Origin: Promethearchaeota archaeon
GTDB lineage: Archaea; Asgardarchaeota; Lokiarchaeia; Sigyniarchaeales; SOKP01
Assembly: GCA_029838195.1 (NCBI GenBank)
Contig: JALGVJ010000003.1
Span: forward strand, 89,623-153,622
Length of the DNA: 64,000 nt
Reading direction: 5' to 3'
Part shown: in pieces, positions 27,301-36,103 of the stretch
Layout of the letters: every line of letters starts with the position of its first letter
Position numbering within the stretch: position 1 is the stretch's first letter
Notes under the pieces: generated by a model
Database searches by the model: none
What the model saw: the letters and a program-made list of their open reading frames with translations, nothing else
Told to the model about the DNA's origin: nothing
Translations under genes and position numbers: made by a program

Positions 27301-29168
27301 TCATTTACGTTAATTTTCTTTGTTAAAGCATCAATAGCTGCTTGAATATTAAGCCTACCATACCCTTCATGAACATCTTTAAAACTCGAGCTCAGACCTA
27401 AATAGGTGCTGGGAGAATAATTGCTTTCATCGATGGAGGTTTTGGGATCATCTTCTCTGGCTAAGTTAGTTTCTGAAGCGGTCATGAGGAGAATTCCCTT
27501 AATCACCTTTACCCATTTTGACAAATCAGGCGTATCATTCCATTCTGACCAATTTCCCCATCGGGCTTCTATTAGAAGATTAATGGCTGCACTCACAATT
27601 GCAGTAGCGATAGAGGTGCCATGGCCCGCTAGGGTTTCGTTTGTTATAGAATCAGCTCCGATAATCAAGCGGGATCCATCAATTACGCTTCCTCCTGGTG
27701 CCACGATATCCGGTTTTACAACGCCCTGTCCTATAGAAGTTCCCATGCTGCTATAAGAAGTAACCTGATCCTTATCATTTATAGCTCCGACGACGATTGC
27801 CTTTTTGTTCATAGCTAATTGATTTAAAGAATCGATGTCCGTTCCTTGTATTCCATAATTTCCAGCCGCAATCACCACCAATGTTCCATTTTCAATAACA
27901 TCATTGATTACTCGTTCCACAGAAATCAAATGCTCTCCTAAATTTCCAACTGAAAGACACACGCTAATAACATGTAATTTCGTCCGGTTTAACAAGACAT
28001 GTTTTAAAGCTTCAATCAAATCCGAGGCACGACCAACACCCGTGCCATTAATGATTTTATAGGATATTAATTTAGTGCCATTAGCTATTCCTGTAAAATA
28101 GGAATAGTTCTTAACGTAACATTCGGAATAATAACTAATGCTAACATTGAAGGAAAATGATGGATTGGTGAACATATCTTTATGATATTTTACATGTATA
28201 TCATAGATGCCGGTATCATCTTTTCCAACGGAATGGTTAATGAGATAATATTTATTCTCTTGAGAATTATATGAATAATTTACTCGTTCTTGATCCTTGT
28301 ATAATTCTATCCAAAATTTATCAATCCCGGGTTCTTGTAAATCCCATGAAGAATTAATGAAAATATAACTATTTTCCCTCGATGCATTGAATGTAAAAAT
28401 TTTAATGGAAAAGTTTCCCGGTATAGAATATCCTTCTTGAAATACCTCTGAATGCGAATAATTTCCTCGTACATGTACTCTTACAGTATTGCTGGTATTA
28501 TAAGGTTCTGTTCCGGTACCGGCAATCACGGAGCTAATAAAGGTACCATGGCCATTCTCATCAGATGCAATCTCAGGCGTGTCATCAATAAAGTCATGTT
28601 GTTCTATGATATTTCCAGAAAAATTCGTAGGGTTATATCCATTAGGAAAAAATGGATGGGCCGCAGAAATGCCGCTATCTAATACGGCTATGGAACAATT
28701 TGTATCTCCTTTGAATCCGTTAACGTGCCAAGTGGAATTTACAGCTTGCACTTGTAATGTTGCGTAATTCATTTGAACTTCCATTGTTTCATCGTCTTCA
28801 ATGCCTGCACTCGTGACATTCCCTTCAAAATGAGTTATGTTATTTGCTGGAATTTTTCCTGAAAATCCTGAAACGGTTAAAAATGTATCGTTCCATCGGT
28901 TAATAATCGTTCCGCCTTGAAATTGAAATTCTGTTTCAGCGGATTCATGATACCAAGATTTGTTAAAATAAACAATTACATCTTGTAATGCATTTCCATT
29001 TCCAGAAAATTTAAGATTTTTCTCTTGATCTTGATTTGTATCATATTTATTCGGGGTAGGCGAAAGCATGATGTTTTGGTTGGTAAAAATCGGCATCAAA
29101 ACAATGAATAGGAATAGTGAAATGCCAATGAAAACCACGTGCGCTCTCTTAAATAGCCCTTTAATCAT
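24303..29168 (-). CDS. Giant membrane-anchored subtilisin with cytosolic zinc ribbons
   Basis: This 1621-residue S8 family protease has an N-terminal hydrophobic signal/anchor at about 8-28. The triad is Asp164 (CSIAVLDSGIS), His207 (DENGHGTFISS) and Ser519 (GHGTSIATAIVSAA), with oxyanion Asn437 (VVIAAGN). An insertion of about 140 residues (220-360) splits the catalytic domain. Residues 600-1460 are beta-sandwich repeats, including concanavalin-like segments and a C-terminal Ig-like domain. A membrane span at about 1463-1482 is followed by about 135 cytosolic residues with two zinc ribbons, C1531/C1534/C1547/C1550 and C1561/C1564/C1579/C1582. So an outward-facing protease carries an internal sensor or docking tail. 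Its ATG overlaps the stop of the preceding gene by 8 bases, implying translational coupling. Confidence 0.88.
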   Translation of the reverse strand: MIKGLFKRAHVVFIGISLFLFIVLMPIFTNQNIMLSPTPNKYDTNQDQEKNLKFSGNGNALQDVIVYFNKSWYHESAETEFQFQGGTIINRWNDTFLTVSGFSGKIPANNITHFEGNVTSAGIEDDETMEVQMNYATLQVQAVNSTWHVNGFKGDTNCSIAVLDSGISAAHPFFPNGYNPTNFSGNIIEQHDFIDDTPEIASDENGHGTFISSVIAGTGTEPYNTSNTVRVHVRGNYSHSEVFQEGYSIPGNFSIKIFTFNASRENSYIFINSSWDLQEPGIDKFWIELYKDQERVNYSYNSQENKYYLINHSVGKDDTGIYDIHVKYHKDMFTNPSFSFNVSISYYSECYVKNYSYFTGIANGTKLISYKIINGTGVGRASDLIEALKHVLLNRTKLHVISVCLSVGNLGEHLISVERVINDVIENGTLVVIAAGNYGIQGTDIDSLNQLAMNKKAIVVGAINDKDQVTSYSSMGTSIGQGVVKPDIVAPGGSVIDGSRLIIGADSITNETLAGHGTSIATAIVSAAINLLIEARWGNWSEWNDTPDLSKWVKVIKGILLMTASETNLAREDDPKTSIDESNYSPSTYLGLSSSFKDVHEGYGRLNIQAAIDALTKKINVNESITGNLTSSQEDPLGAHVFARRISLAANNQYLFNLTEITPASLFQPTDFDMFLFSNETDANGEPILLASSQKYYGDFDYFYFIPRPNETECIITIKALTGASGFNLTVSKVANLHAPYFNITEIEYGDDQVKNATVISYQEYLGNPQDNNYTIDRYLFFINYTDLDTSNVAPQDIYVSIAGKGNYTLYPQGNPLQFNYTKGVTHATLPIRFEVPGNYSYFFYASDGRFKIRYPLQGYLNITIAPPSNAKSFPYFHSFNNGLNGWTHDGTGWGILTQTNENDDRSRIHDGDWKTLYFGKYHDKPESYTYQVVHPSIPYPDGDLTSPIFNLTKLGNNVQPFIRFGIRTSISEGDSIQLQMSANWSGWILLKTFTNEETEWHVIEFNLTEYKDYYVQFRFVTNLDDDDDAINYRGFMLDFAAIENFTNVHPPSLSDVEVSPSRGSEFQNYDFMINYYDEDNSYPEYVYLEMNGKNYTMFNVYGDWEGDSNLINDKGILFKRSLTLDDISNKSFRIHAFDGKYHVKTEWYNREDEFIGFIDPNPQEFNLAIQGNIVGREYSNDDISDFYVAGTPKPDQATAWLAGDNTWHVGNYSGESVIYGGIGLIFGETYRAYGTNWNAKLIIPPLQLQNEHDVYLEYDYEISLQQETNLNDDDLDRCMVSISTDYGETWEVLKEYTYQSEDLEGSERIELSKYVNDVIMIMFTLKSNDVVTSYGYGWILSNIYIGYDRDTDFNAPEIFINNPKTDDIVNLNVTINATITDDKEIDEERIDIYINKERIDSELLIYNKSTGILIYQWDTTEVSDGDYTILIVAFDEGNNRAEASVTARVNNLLINLMQWSPWVILGGAAGIISISTILISRKRNGLLYQKLKLIKTGKLRTTKRDKESILKKIKDLSLEEELKRPLTLHCKLCKTWYVSDRFDLICPECGHDQIHASYYCLNCERWYHEEEPREDYFCPKCQDVRLIRLEPTEVQQILEKEGKVLREFKSIEKKFSILDL

Positions 29169-32100
29169 TTTCTGCCTCCTCCTCCATTCTTTCTTTTAAA
29201 ACATCTAATCGTTCTTTTAACGTATGCTCTATTTTCAAAATGGTGTCTTGAGAACTCAATTTAAATAAGGTCTCTTCCGCTCGTTTGATTTCATATTTTT
29301 CCATGGCATATTTAAGCGAATGTCGGAAATAAAAGGCAAGAATACCAATAGCTATAAAAGATGGTAATAAAACATAGAGCCATAAAAACTGTCGGGAATT
29401 CACGACTTTTATACTCACTTCATTTGAAATCGTTTCTTCTTGGAATAAATAATAATAGCTGATTCTTGCTCCCGATAAATTCATGGTAATTTGAGTTTTA
29501 GCTCGAAATTTATAAGAAAAGCTAAGCTCTTCTCCCGGATCGAAACTCAGATTATAATTATTAACCAATCTTCCTTCCGTTAAAGTAAAAAGATCTTCTC
29601 GAAAACCAAATGCATCACTGAGAGAGAATTGTTCTATGGTGATGGTACCCGTATTTTTAATTTTTATAATTACTGTGATGATATCATTAATTCGAGCTTG
29701 TTCTTTATCCACGCTCTTATTAAGGGAAAATTGAATTTTCCCGAGAATAATGGGTTCTGAAAAATATATTTGAATCGTCCTGCTTTCATTTCCCGTTAGG
29801 AAGTTAATGGGCGGATAATAATATCCCTTCCATCTATTTTTAGCAAGGGTAATCTTAGCAGATTTTATCTTATTATAGTTGATATCCTCAATGGTGATTA
29901 AAGGATTAGAGGTGGTATATAGTCCTTCAAATTTATCACCCACTCTCATGCTAAGTGCAGGTATGTTGGTTCCTTTTTGGCCTACATTTTTTACATTTAT
30001 TCTTAACACGAATCTATCATTAATCGCAGGAGAACTGGTCGTTGTATTATAAAAAATTTCAGCAATGCGTATATAGGGAAATTTTTTAATATAATCTACC
30101 GGTGCGTTGAAAAAAACTTCATTTGAATAGACCTCTAAGGAAGTTTTATTAATATTTTTTATGAGCTCGTCATTATAAAAAGTAATTTTTGCTTTTTTAA
30201 TTGAAGCCGTGTTGGGAGTATAAAAGGTGAAGTTAATTATCTTTTCCTCTGAGGGTGCGAGAGAAGTGATATTATAATATAAATAATTACCTTGCACGGT
30301 GAAATTTTTTGAGTCGGCGATTATTCCGGGGATTAAAATCGAAACAGAAACATTTTTAGCCTCTTTTGACCCGATATTCTTTAATGTTAAGCAATATTCA
30401 TTAATTTGTTTTAAACCGGGAGTATAAGAACTTAAATTCGTGATCGCAATTATCGAGGGCATGTCATAATTACTTAATCGTAAAGAATTCGAATATCGGG
30501 TAAAATAAGTATAACCCCTATTATCACTAAATAATACTCTCGTACGAGATACATTATAAGCATTTACATCACTCGTTAAAAATAACACGTCGATATCATC
30601 GATGGAGAGATTAAATTCAACGTCGTCCGTCCGAGTGATCTTTAAGATAATGGTATTATTTTGAGGCGTGTCTTTATTCATTACATGTTTCAAATGCTCT
30701 CTGTGTTTTAGAAACGTGATGATTAAGGATTTATTATCTTCCAATGAAGTGATTCCTGAAGGGATGGATTCGAATTGCTCTTCTGAAAAATTAAATACTT
30801 CAAAAGATAAATCAAGATCCGTTAAATTCACGTTATTTGTAAAATTAATGACTATCTGAATCCCATCAAGCGCATTATTCTTTAAATCTACCTCTGTTGT
30901 ATTTTCAAACACGAAAATAGCTTCTAATTGCTGATTTCCATAATATTTTTCGCTTGAGATATTCCATCCCATGCCATCGGTATATAGTGCCATGGACGAA
31001 TTAGTTCCTTGAATGGAGGTTCCCAAAACCAGTTCAGGTGAAGGATAAGGGGCATCGTGAAGAAGAAAATTCATTTCAAAGAAACTTGAGTATGTATCAT
31101 AATCACTATCGGCTAAAGAGATATTAGATGGAGTAAATGTTATATTTTCTCCGGGTTTTATTACCCAATTATCATCATTCCAAATACTATTGTTGTTATT
31201 AAAGGTATCGCTTAACGGTAATAATAGGGCATAAAGAGCGGGATTATCTTCTTGAATGTAATCAATTAATTCGTCCATATCTTCACTGTAAGGATAAATA
31301 TTAGCCGGTGTTAAAGCGGGATAATAGTTATCAATTATTCCTGTACCCCAAGTGTCAATATAAAATAGTCTAGGGGGCTCATCCAAGTTCATAAACTCTT
31401 CTAAGGAATCATATTCATCAAAATATTTTTGAACCGACTCCCATAAATCATCATAAAGCGTGTCGCCTAATAATTCCTTCAAGTCAATCAAATCCAATAA
31501 ATAAGGGGTTGGAATTCCCCAAGCATCTTTATCTCCAATATTCTTTATAGAAATATTGAAGGAAAACTCTCGATTGATTCCGTAGGAAGCATTCATTTCG
31601 GGTAGAATTTTTTCCACTACAAGGTTTGGTTCTGAACCTGCAGTTTTATATTTTACTTTTAAATTTTCAATGGGGTTCAAGATACCCGTGGGAATACTTG
31701 TAAAGGGCATTATGCCCGTTAACTGGATTGCATTGATGATATCCGTGGGGTCTTCTTGATTTACAGGTAATAGAAAGTTAGTACACATGCCGTTTTCGCT
31801 GTTCCACATTAATTTTAAACTATAATTTTTTATTACATCCACATCAAAATCTTCGACGCCCATGAGGGAGGTTAATTCTTGCATTTTATCTATCAAGTAA
31901 TCAGAAAATTCAAAATATTTAGGGGTCATGTCAATTATTTCGGGAGATAATACATGGATATTAATTTGGCTCATGAAGGCGCCCATCAATGCAATATAAA
32001 TTTTTTCACTTGGTTCTATGACGTCTCCTTGATAACCCAAGGCATCTCGCAAGTTGAATTCGTATTGGTTATTTTCAATTTTAGTGATTCCATCATCTAA

Positions 32101-33015
32101 TCCTTCATATTGTATTTGAATTAAAGTGTAATGTGAATCTTCCGATAAAGATAATTGTTGCTGAGAGGTATCAGAAGCATTATCCCCTGTAAATAATTCC
32201 ATAAATTGCGATAAATTAACACTTTCCAACATGGAAATTCCAAAATTTTCTAAGTTAAAATTCAATTGGTCCGTGGATAAGTCTTTTTTTTCCTCTAAGA
32301 AATCCAGAGAATTAATCATGAGAAAATGAGACGATAAGTGATAATTCTTATAATAAGTTTGATTTTTTAAGCGATCCAAGTCTAATGCCTTCCAATATCC
32401 ATCCATCGGAAAATTATCCGTGATTCCTTCTAAATAACTTTCCCAATCAGGATAATACCCGATGAATGGATAAAAATTTTTATTATTTGTCTCCACTAAA
32501 GTTAAATCAATTTGAAATTTGTTTTTAATAATATTCAAGGCACGTTGAGCCCGCCATTCTATATCATCCTTTTTCAAACTGTCATCATAATACAAGAATC
32601 CCGTAAACCCGTTTAGATTCGGTGTAGAAGGTAAGATAAGGTCATTTTCGGTTAATACTTGAGGAAACATGCGAGGCTGAATTCCATTGGACACGCTTAT
32701 CAGAAAGGTGCATTTATAAAATGCAGGCTCATTCGTATCAAATTGTGATATGATGTTTGTATCATTCGTGAATAATGATTGTTGAATAATGGATTTATTT
32801 CCGGCAACATACGCATTTATTTGTTCGGCGTAAAGATCAGACCCGGCCACATCTGAGCTTCTTGGAAGTTTCTTGTCATCCTTATTTTCCTCATCATTAG
32901 TTAAATTTTCTAATAGTATTTGTCCACTCAAAGGTAGAAAATGCAAGAAAGAACTAAGTCCAATTAAAATGATTAGACTCGATAAAATAATGATATGAAA
33001 TTTTATTTTATACAT
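29161..33015 (-). CDS. Giant single-pass exoprotein with CARDB-like repeats
   Basis: I do not recognise the large N-terminal half of this 1284-residue protein. It has an N-terminal hydrophobic segment at about 8-30 (signal/anchor) and a C-terminal span near 1210-1228 (LWLYVLLPSFIAIGILAFYF). The tail is a charged coiled coil of about 55 residues facing the cytosol. From about residue 480 onward there are at least four repeats containing the strand motif K-N-x-G, such as ISIKNIGDKDAWG, LTLKNIGSKEAKN, INVKNVGQKGTN and IKIKNTGTITIEQ. That is the pattern of CARDB/COG1361 beta-sandwich domains found in archaeal S-layer proteins. It may be the substrate-binding or scaffold partner of the permease pair. 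It follows the first permease by only 15 bases and overlaps the protease gene by 8. Confidence 0.8.
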   Translation of the reverse strand: MYKIKFHIIILSSLIILIGLSSFLHFLPLSGQILLENLTNDEENKDDKKLPRSSDVAGSDLYAEQINAYVAGNKSIIQQSLFTNDTNIISQFDTNEPAFYKCTFLISVSNGIQPRMFPQVLTENDLILPSTPNLNGFTGFLYYDDSLKKDDIEWRAQRALNIIKNKFQIDLTLVETNNKNFYPFIGYYPDWESYLEGITDNFPMDGYWKALDLDRLKNQTYYKNYHLSSHFLMINSLDFLEEKKDLSTDQLNFNLENFGISMLESVNLSQFMELFTGDNASDTSQQQLSLSEDSHYTLIQIQYEGLDDGITKIENNQYEFNLRDALGYQGDVIEPSEKIYIALMGAFMSQINIHVLSPEIIDMTPKYFEFSDYLIDKMQELTSLMGVEDFDVDVIKNYSLKLMWNSENGMCTNFLLPVNQEDPTDIINAIQLTGIMPFTSIPTGILNPIENLKVKYKTAGSEPNLVVEKILPEMNASYGINREFSFNISIKNIGDKDAWGIPTPYLLDLIDLKELLGDTLYDDLWESVQKYFDEYDSLEEFMNLDEPPRLFYIDTWGTGIIDNYYPALTPANIYPYSEDMDELIDYIQEDNPALYALLLPLSDTFNNNNSIWNDDNWVIKPGENITFTPSNISLADSDYDTYSSFFEMNFLLHDAPYPSPELVLGTSIQGTNSSMALYTDGMGWNISSEKYYGNQQLEAIFVFENTTEVDLKNNALDGIQIVINFTNNVNLTDLDLSFEVFNFSEEQFESIPSGITSLEDNKSLIITFLKHREHLKHVMNKDTPQNNTIILKITRTDDVEFNLSIDDIDVLFLTSDVNAYNVSRTRVLFSDNRGYTYFTRYSNSLRLSNYDMPSIIAITNLSSYTPGLKQINEYCLTLKNIGSKEAKNVSVSILIPGIIADSKNFTVQGNYLYYNITSLAPSEEKIINFTFYTPNTASIKKAKITFYNDELIKNINKTSLEVYSNEVFFNAPVDYIKKFPYIRIAEIFYNTTTSSPAINDRFVLRINVKNVGQKGTNIPALSMRVGDKFEGLYTTSNPLITIEDINYNKIKSAKITLAKNRWKGYYYPPINFLTGNESRTIQIYFSEPIILGKIQFSLNKSVDKEQARINDIITVIIKIKNTGTITIEQFSLSDAFGFREDLFTLTEGRLVNNYNLSFDPGEELSFSYKFRAKTQITMNLSGARISYYYLFQEETISNEVSIKVVNSRQFLWLYVLLPSFIAIGILAFYFRHSLKYAMEKYEIKRAEETLFKLSSQDTILKIEHTLKERLDVLKERMEEEAEND

Positions 33016-33030
33016 GCATATCTCCCTTTT

Positions 33031-36000
33031 TTATAAAGATTCCCTATAAATATCAATAATTTTATCCGTTCTAGCTCGCCTTAAAAGGACTTTCATCCCA
33101 ATGAGCACAGAAAGCATAGAAAGTATATATACGATGATCACGTTCATGTAAGGAAAGACGATATCGGTAGGTGTATCAGATAATAAATTTAGATTGGAAG
33201 CTAATAACCATGCCGTGAGCCAACCCGTTATCAAGCCAATGATCGCACTACTGGTCATGATGATTAATGCTTCTAATATGAATAACCGATTCACATCGCT
33301 TCCTCTTAGCCCTAATGTTCTAACGATTCCAATCTCTTTTTTCCTCTCAATTATTGAAGAATAGGAAGATGATAATAACCCAAAAAGGCAAATTACAACA
33401 GTTGCATACAATACGATGGAAAAGATGGAGTCTAAGGTGGAAAATGTTTGTTCATTCATTCGAATTTGACGATCTAAATTTATAACTCTAAAATCATAAT
33501 AATACTTGTAAGTATCTTCAATAAATACTTCAATCTGACGTGAATTTTTAGCAGCGTTTTCATTAAGCTTGATGAAAAACTTCTCAACATGAACATTTGC
33601 CGGAATATCCAATAATTTTAAATATAAATCTTGTGAAATTAACACGCCACCATTGCGTGCCGCATTGGAAGAACCAGAGAAGCGTCCGGAAAATCCTGGC
33701 ATGGAAGATGCCATTCCTACAATAATGAAAGGATAATTTTCTGTTTCATCTCCTCGTTCTACAATCAAGCGTACTTTATCGCCTAAATTTAAATTTAAAC
33801 TTTGCCCAATTGCCTCTGATATGATGCAAGCATGCGTTTCTTGCTCAATGAAGAGTTGCTGGAATGCCTCATCTCGATTTCCCCTAGTAAACTTAATGTA
33901 TTGGGTATCAATCGCCGTAAGATATTCTTCGTCAATTCCATAAAGACTAATGCTCTGCGTGGTCAAACCGGCATAATCTCCAAACTCAACGCTAAATTCT
34001 TTTCCCACTTGAGAATAAATTTGGCTCAAATGGAACGGGGTTGCTGGCACGCTCGATACTATTTCTACCCCTTCAATTTGTAACAAGGTCGTTTTAAAAT
34101 CCACAGTCATTATTCGACTTGGGTCTATGGAATAAGTTTCTTCCTCTGCTAAAGGATTAATTTCAGAATTTCCAAGAAATTCTTTTTCTCCACTTTCCTG
34201 AAAGGGATCTTGCGTGCTAAAAAACCCAAATCCTCCTTGTCCCGAGCGCTGGGCAGTTTCCCATCCCGTTGTTTCAATCACTAAATCAGACCCATACCGC
34301 AAGCGGACGTTAAGGGTAAATTGAGCGGATAAAGTCTGTAGGACTGTGGCTGTAAATATCACGAAGGAAAAGGACATGGCAAAAATGATCACCGTGCTTG
34401 TATTCCTTCGATGATACCGGAATACGAAAATTCTTATAACACTATGTAATTTCTTTGATATTGGTTGAAAAATTAATAATACCAGTCTTAAAATTACCGG
34501 TACAAGCCCCATTCCTGCTAATGTCATTCCAATATTAAAGATGAGTAAAATTGTTAATAATGTTCCCGCTAATAAAGAAGCATCTCCCGTAATAATTAAT
34601 CGAGGGATGATAAAATAAACAAACCCACCATTTCCGGCTAAAATGAGCCCTACTAAAATTAATTTATAATTAATCGTGGATTTTTTTTGTAAATGATATA
34701 ATGTATCTTCATGACGATACGGATGAATGGATTCTATTAATTGAAGTCTTCTAACTTTCATGGCAGGGGCAATGCTCACGGCTAATCCGACCCCAATTCC
34801 AAGGCAATAAGCAATTAAAACTGAAACAATGTTAAAAGCGAATTCGACTCCCGCATTTCCCAATCCAAATCCAGAGGATAAAACATTTTCAGCAAAGGGT
34901 AATAAGAAGATGTCGGTAATGAAATATGCCTCAATCATTCCTAATATAGTCCCGATATTACACATGAGAAAACCTTGAATAATTACAATGGCTAAATTAT
35001 AGTTTTTATACGCCCCCAACACCCTGAAGATTCCAAATTCTCTTATTTTTTCTTCCACGGATGTATTTAAAATTCCGTTTATTAGTATACCGGAAATTAA
35101 CATGCCAATAATAGACACGAATACAAAAATAATTGTAATTCCAACACTAAACATCTCAGAATATCCTAACATTCGCAACTTCGGTAATTCTATATTATAT
35201 TCCTCAATTCCTAATGCAAGTTGAATCTCCGAAGCAAATTCTTTTACTTTTATTTCCGATCCTTTAACGTCTCTCACATCATAAAAATCAGACGCATGTT
35301 TGAACGTCATGATTAATTTACTGCAGCGATCTTTGAACACGTCATATCCGAATATCCGATAGAGCGTTTCGATGTTTACCACAATGAGATTCTTACTTCG
35401 GTAATCGGAGGGCCATTTTAAGTTATAATCAAAAATGTAATCAATTATTAATCGCTTGGTCTTAGTAATTGTCTTATCTCCATGAATTATCTGCATTTCG
35501 ATTTTGATGCCATCTCCTTTCTTGTACTTGATGATATCATTAAATTCATGATAAATCGCACAGTGATAGACGGGGAGATTAATTGCTCCTAATGAATTTC
35601 CGGTATCTGGATCTAAGAACTCTCCAAATCCTAAGGAATTTTCTAGCGAAAAATCAATTCCTGAAATCGTCACGGATTGCGTGAATTCGGTAAGTTTCGT
35701 GCTTTCAAAACTTTCAGAGATATAAACAGTTCCCGTTGCCTCCATTCGTGGAATATAAGATTCTATCTCATCAGTAGTAGATTCGATTTTTTGAATGACT
35801 TCTTGAAATTTAAAATATGAAGATCTATCCTCAGGCTCTCCATTATAATGCCTTATGGAGACCACCATGTCTTGATCTCCCGCATCTGTCGCGAGATAAT
35901 CAACGAAGGAAACGGTAATAGAATCTGAGAGAAATAGAATGATAGAAAGCAAGCTGACACTTATCATTACCCCTATTATACCTATTGTTGATCTTACTTT

Positions 36001-36054
36001 TTGATTTCTTAGATCCTTAAAAGCGTAAATAAATGCCAGCTTGATATTAAACAT
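33031..36054 (-). CDS. FtsX-type ABC permease, first of the operon
   Basis: This 1007-residue permease has the same layout as the gene at 21252. A first span at about 25-45 (GVMISVSLLSIILFL) is followed by a large extracellular domain and the FtsX block ISGILINGILNTSVEEKIREFGIFRVLGAYKNYN near 320-350 with its spans. Spans around 470-560 including RRNTSTVIIFAMSFSFVIF come next, then a second extracellular domain. The end is a three-span FtsX block with ERKKEIGIVRTLGLRGSDV. Both REFGIFRVLG and KEIGIVRTLG are coupling-helix motifs that contact an ATPase. It is 49 bases after the ATPase gene. The two permeases of the operon likely form a heterodimer, or each a monomer with fused halves. Confidence 0.87.
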   Translation of the reverse strand: MFNIKLAFIYAFKDLRNQKVRSTIGIIGVMISVSLLSIILFLSDSITVSFVDYLATDAGDQDMVVSIRHYNGEPEDRSSYFKFQEVIQKIESTTDEIESYIPRMEATGTVYISESFESTKLTEFTQSVTISGIDFSLENSLGFGEFLDPDTGNSLGAINLPVYHCAIYHEFNDIIKYKKGDGIKIEMQIIHGDKTITKTKRLIIDYIFDYNLKWPSDYRSKNLIVVNIETLYRIFGYDVFKDRCSKLIMTFKHASDFYDVRDVKGSEIKVKEFASEIQLALGIEEYNIELPKLRMLGYSEMFSVGITIIFVFVSIIGMLISGILINGILNTSVEEKIREFGIFRVLGAYKNYNLAIVIIQGFLMCNIGTILGMIEAYFITDIFLLPFAENVLSSGFGLGNAGVEFAFNIVSVLIAYCLGIGVGLAVSIAPAMKVRRLQLIESIHPYRHEDTLYHLQKKSTINYKLILVGLILAGNGGFVYFIIPRLIITGDASLLAGTLLTILLIFNIGMTLAGMGLVPVILRLVLLIFQPISKKLHSVIRIFVFRYHRRNTSTVIIFAMSFSFVIFTATVLQTLSAQFTLNVRLRYGSDLVIETTGWETAQRSGQGGFGFFSTQDPFQESGEKEFLGNSEINPLAEEETYSIDPSRIMTVDFKTTLLQIEGVEIVSSVPATPFHLSQIYSQVGKEFSVEFGDYAGLTTQSISLYGIDEEYLTAIDTQYIKFTRGNRDEAFQQLFIEQETHACIISEAIGQSLNLNLGDKVRLIVERGDETENYPFIIVGMASSMPGFSGRFSGSSNAARNGGVLISQDLYLKLLDIPANVHVEKFFIKLNENAAKNSRQIEVFIEDTYKYYYDFRVINLDRQIRMNEQTFSTLDSIFSIVLYATVVICLFGLLSSSYSSIIERKKEIGIVRTLGLRGSDVNRLFILEALIIMTSSAIIGLITGWLTAWLLASNLNLLSDTPTDIVFPYMNVIIVYILSMLSVLIGMKVLLRRARTDKIIDIYRESL

Positions 36055-36103
36055 TCCGTTTCAAACGTAAATTTTTCTTGATTTTATTATGAGTGTGAGG
36101 AAA

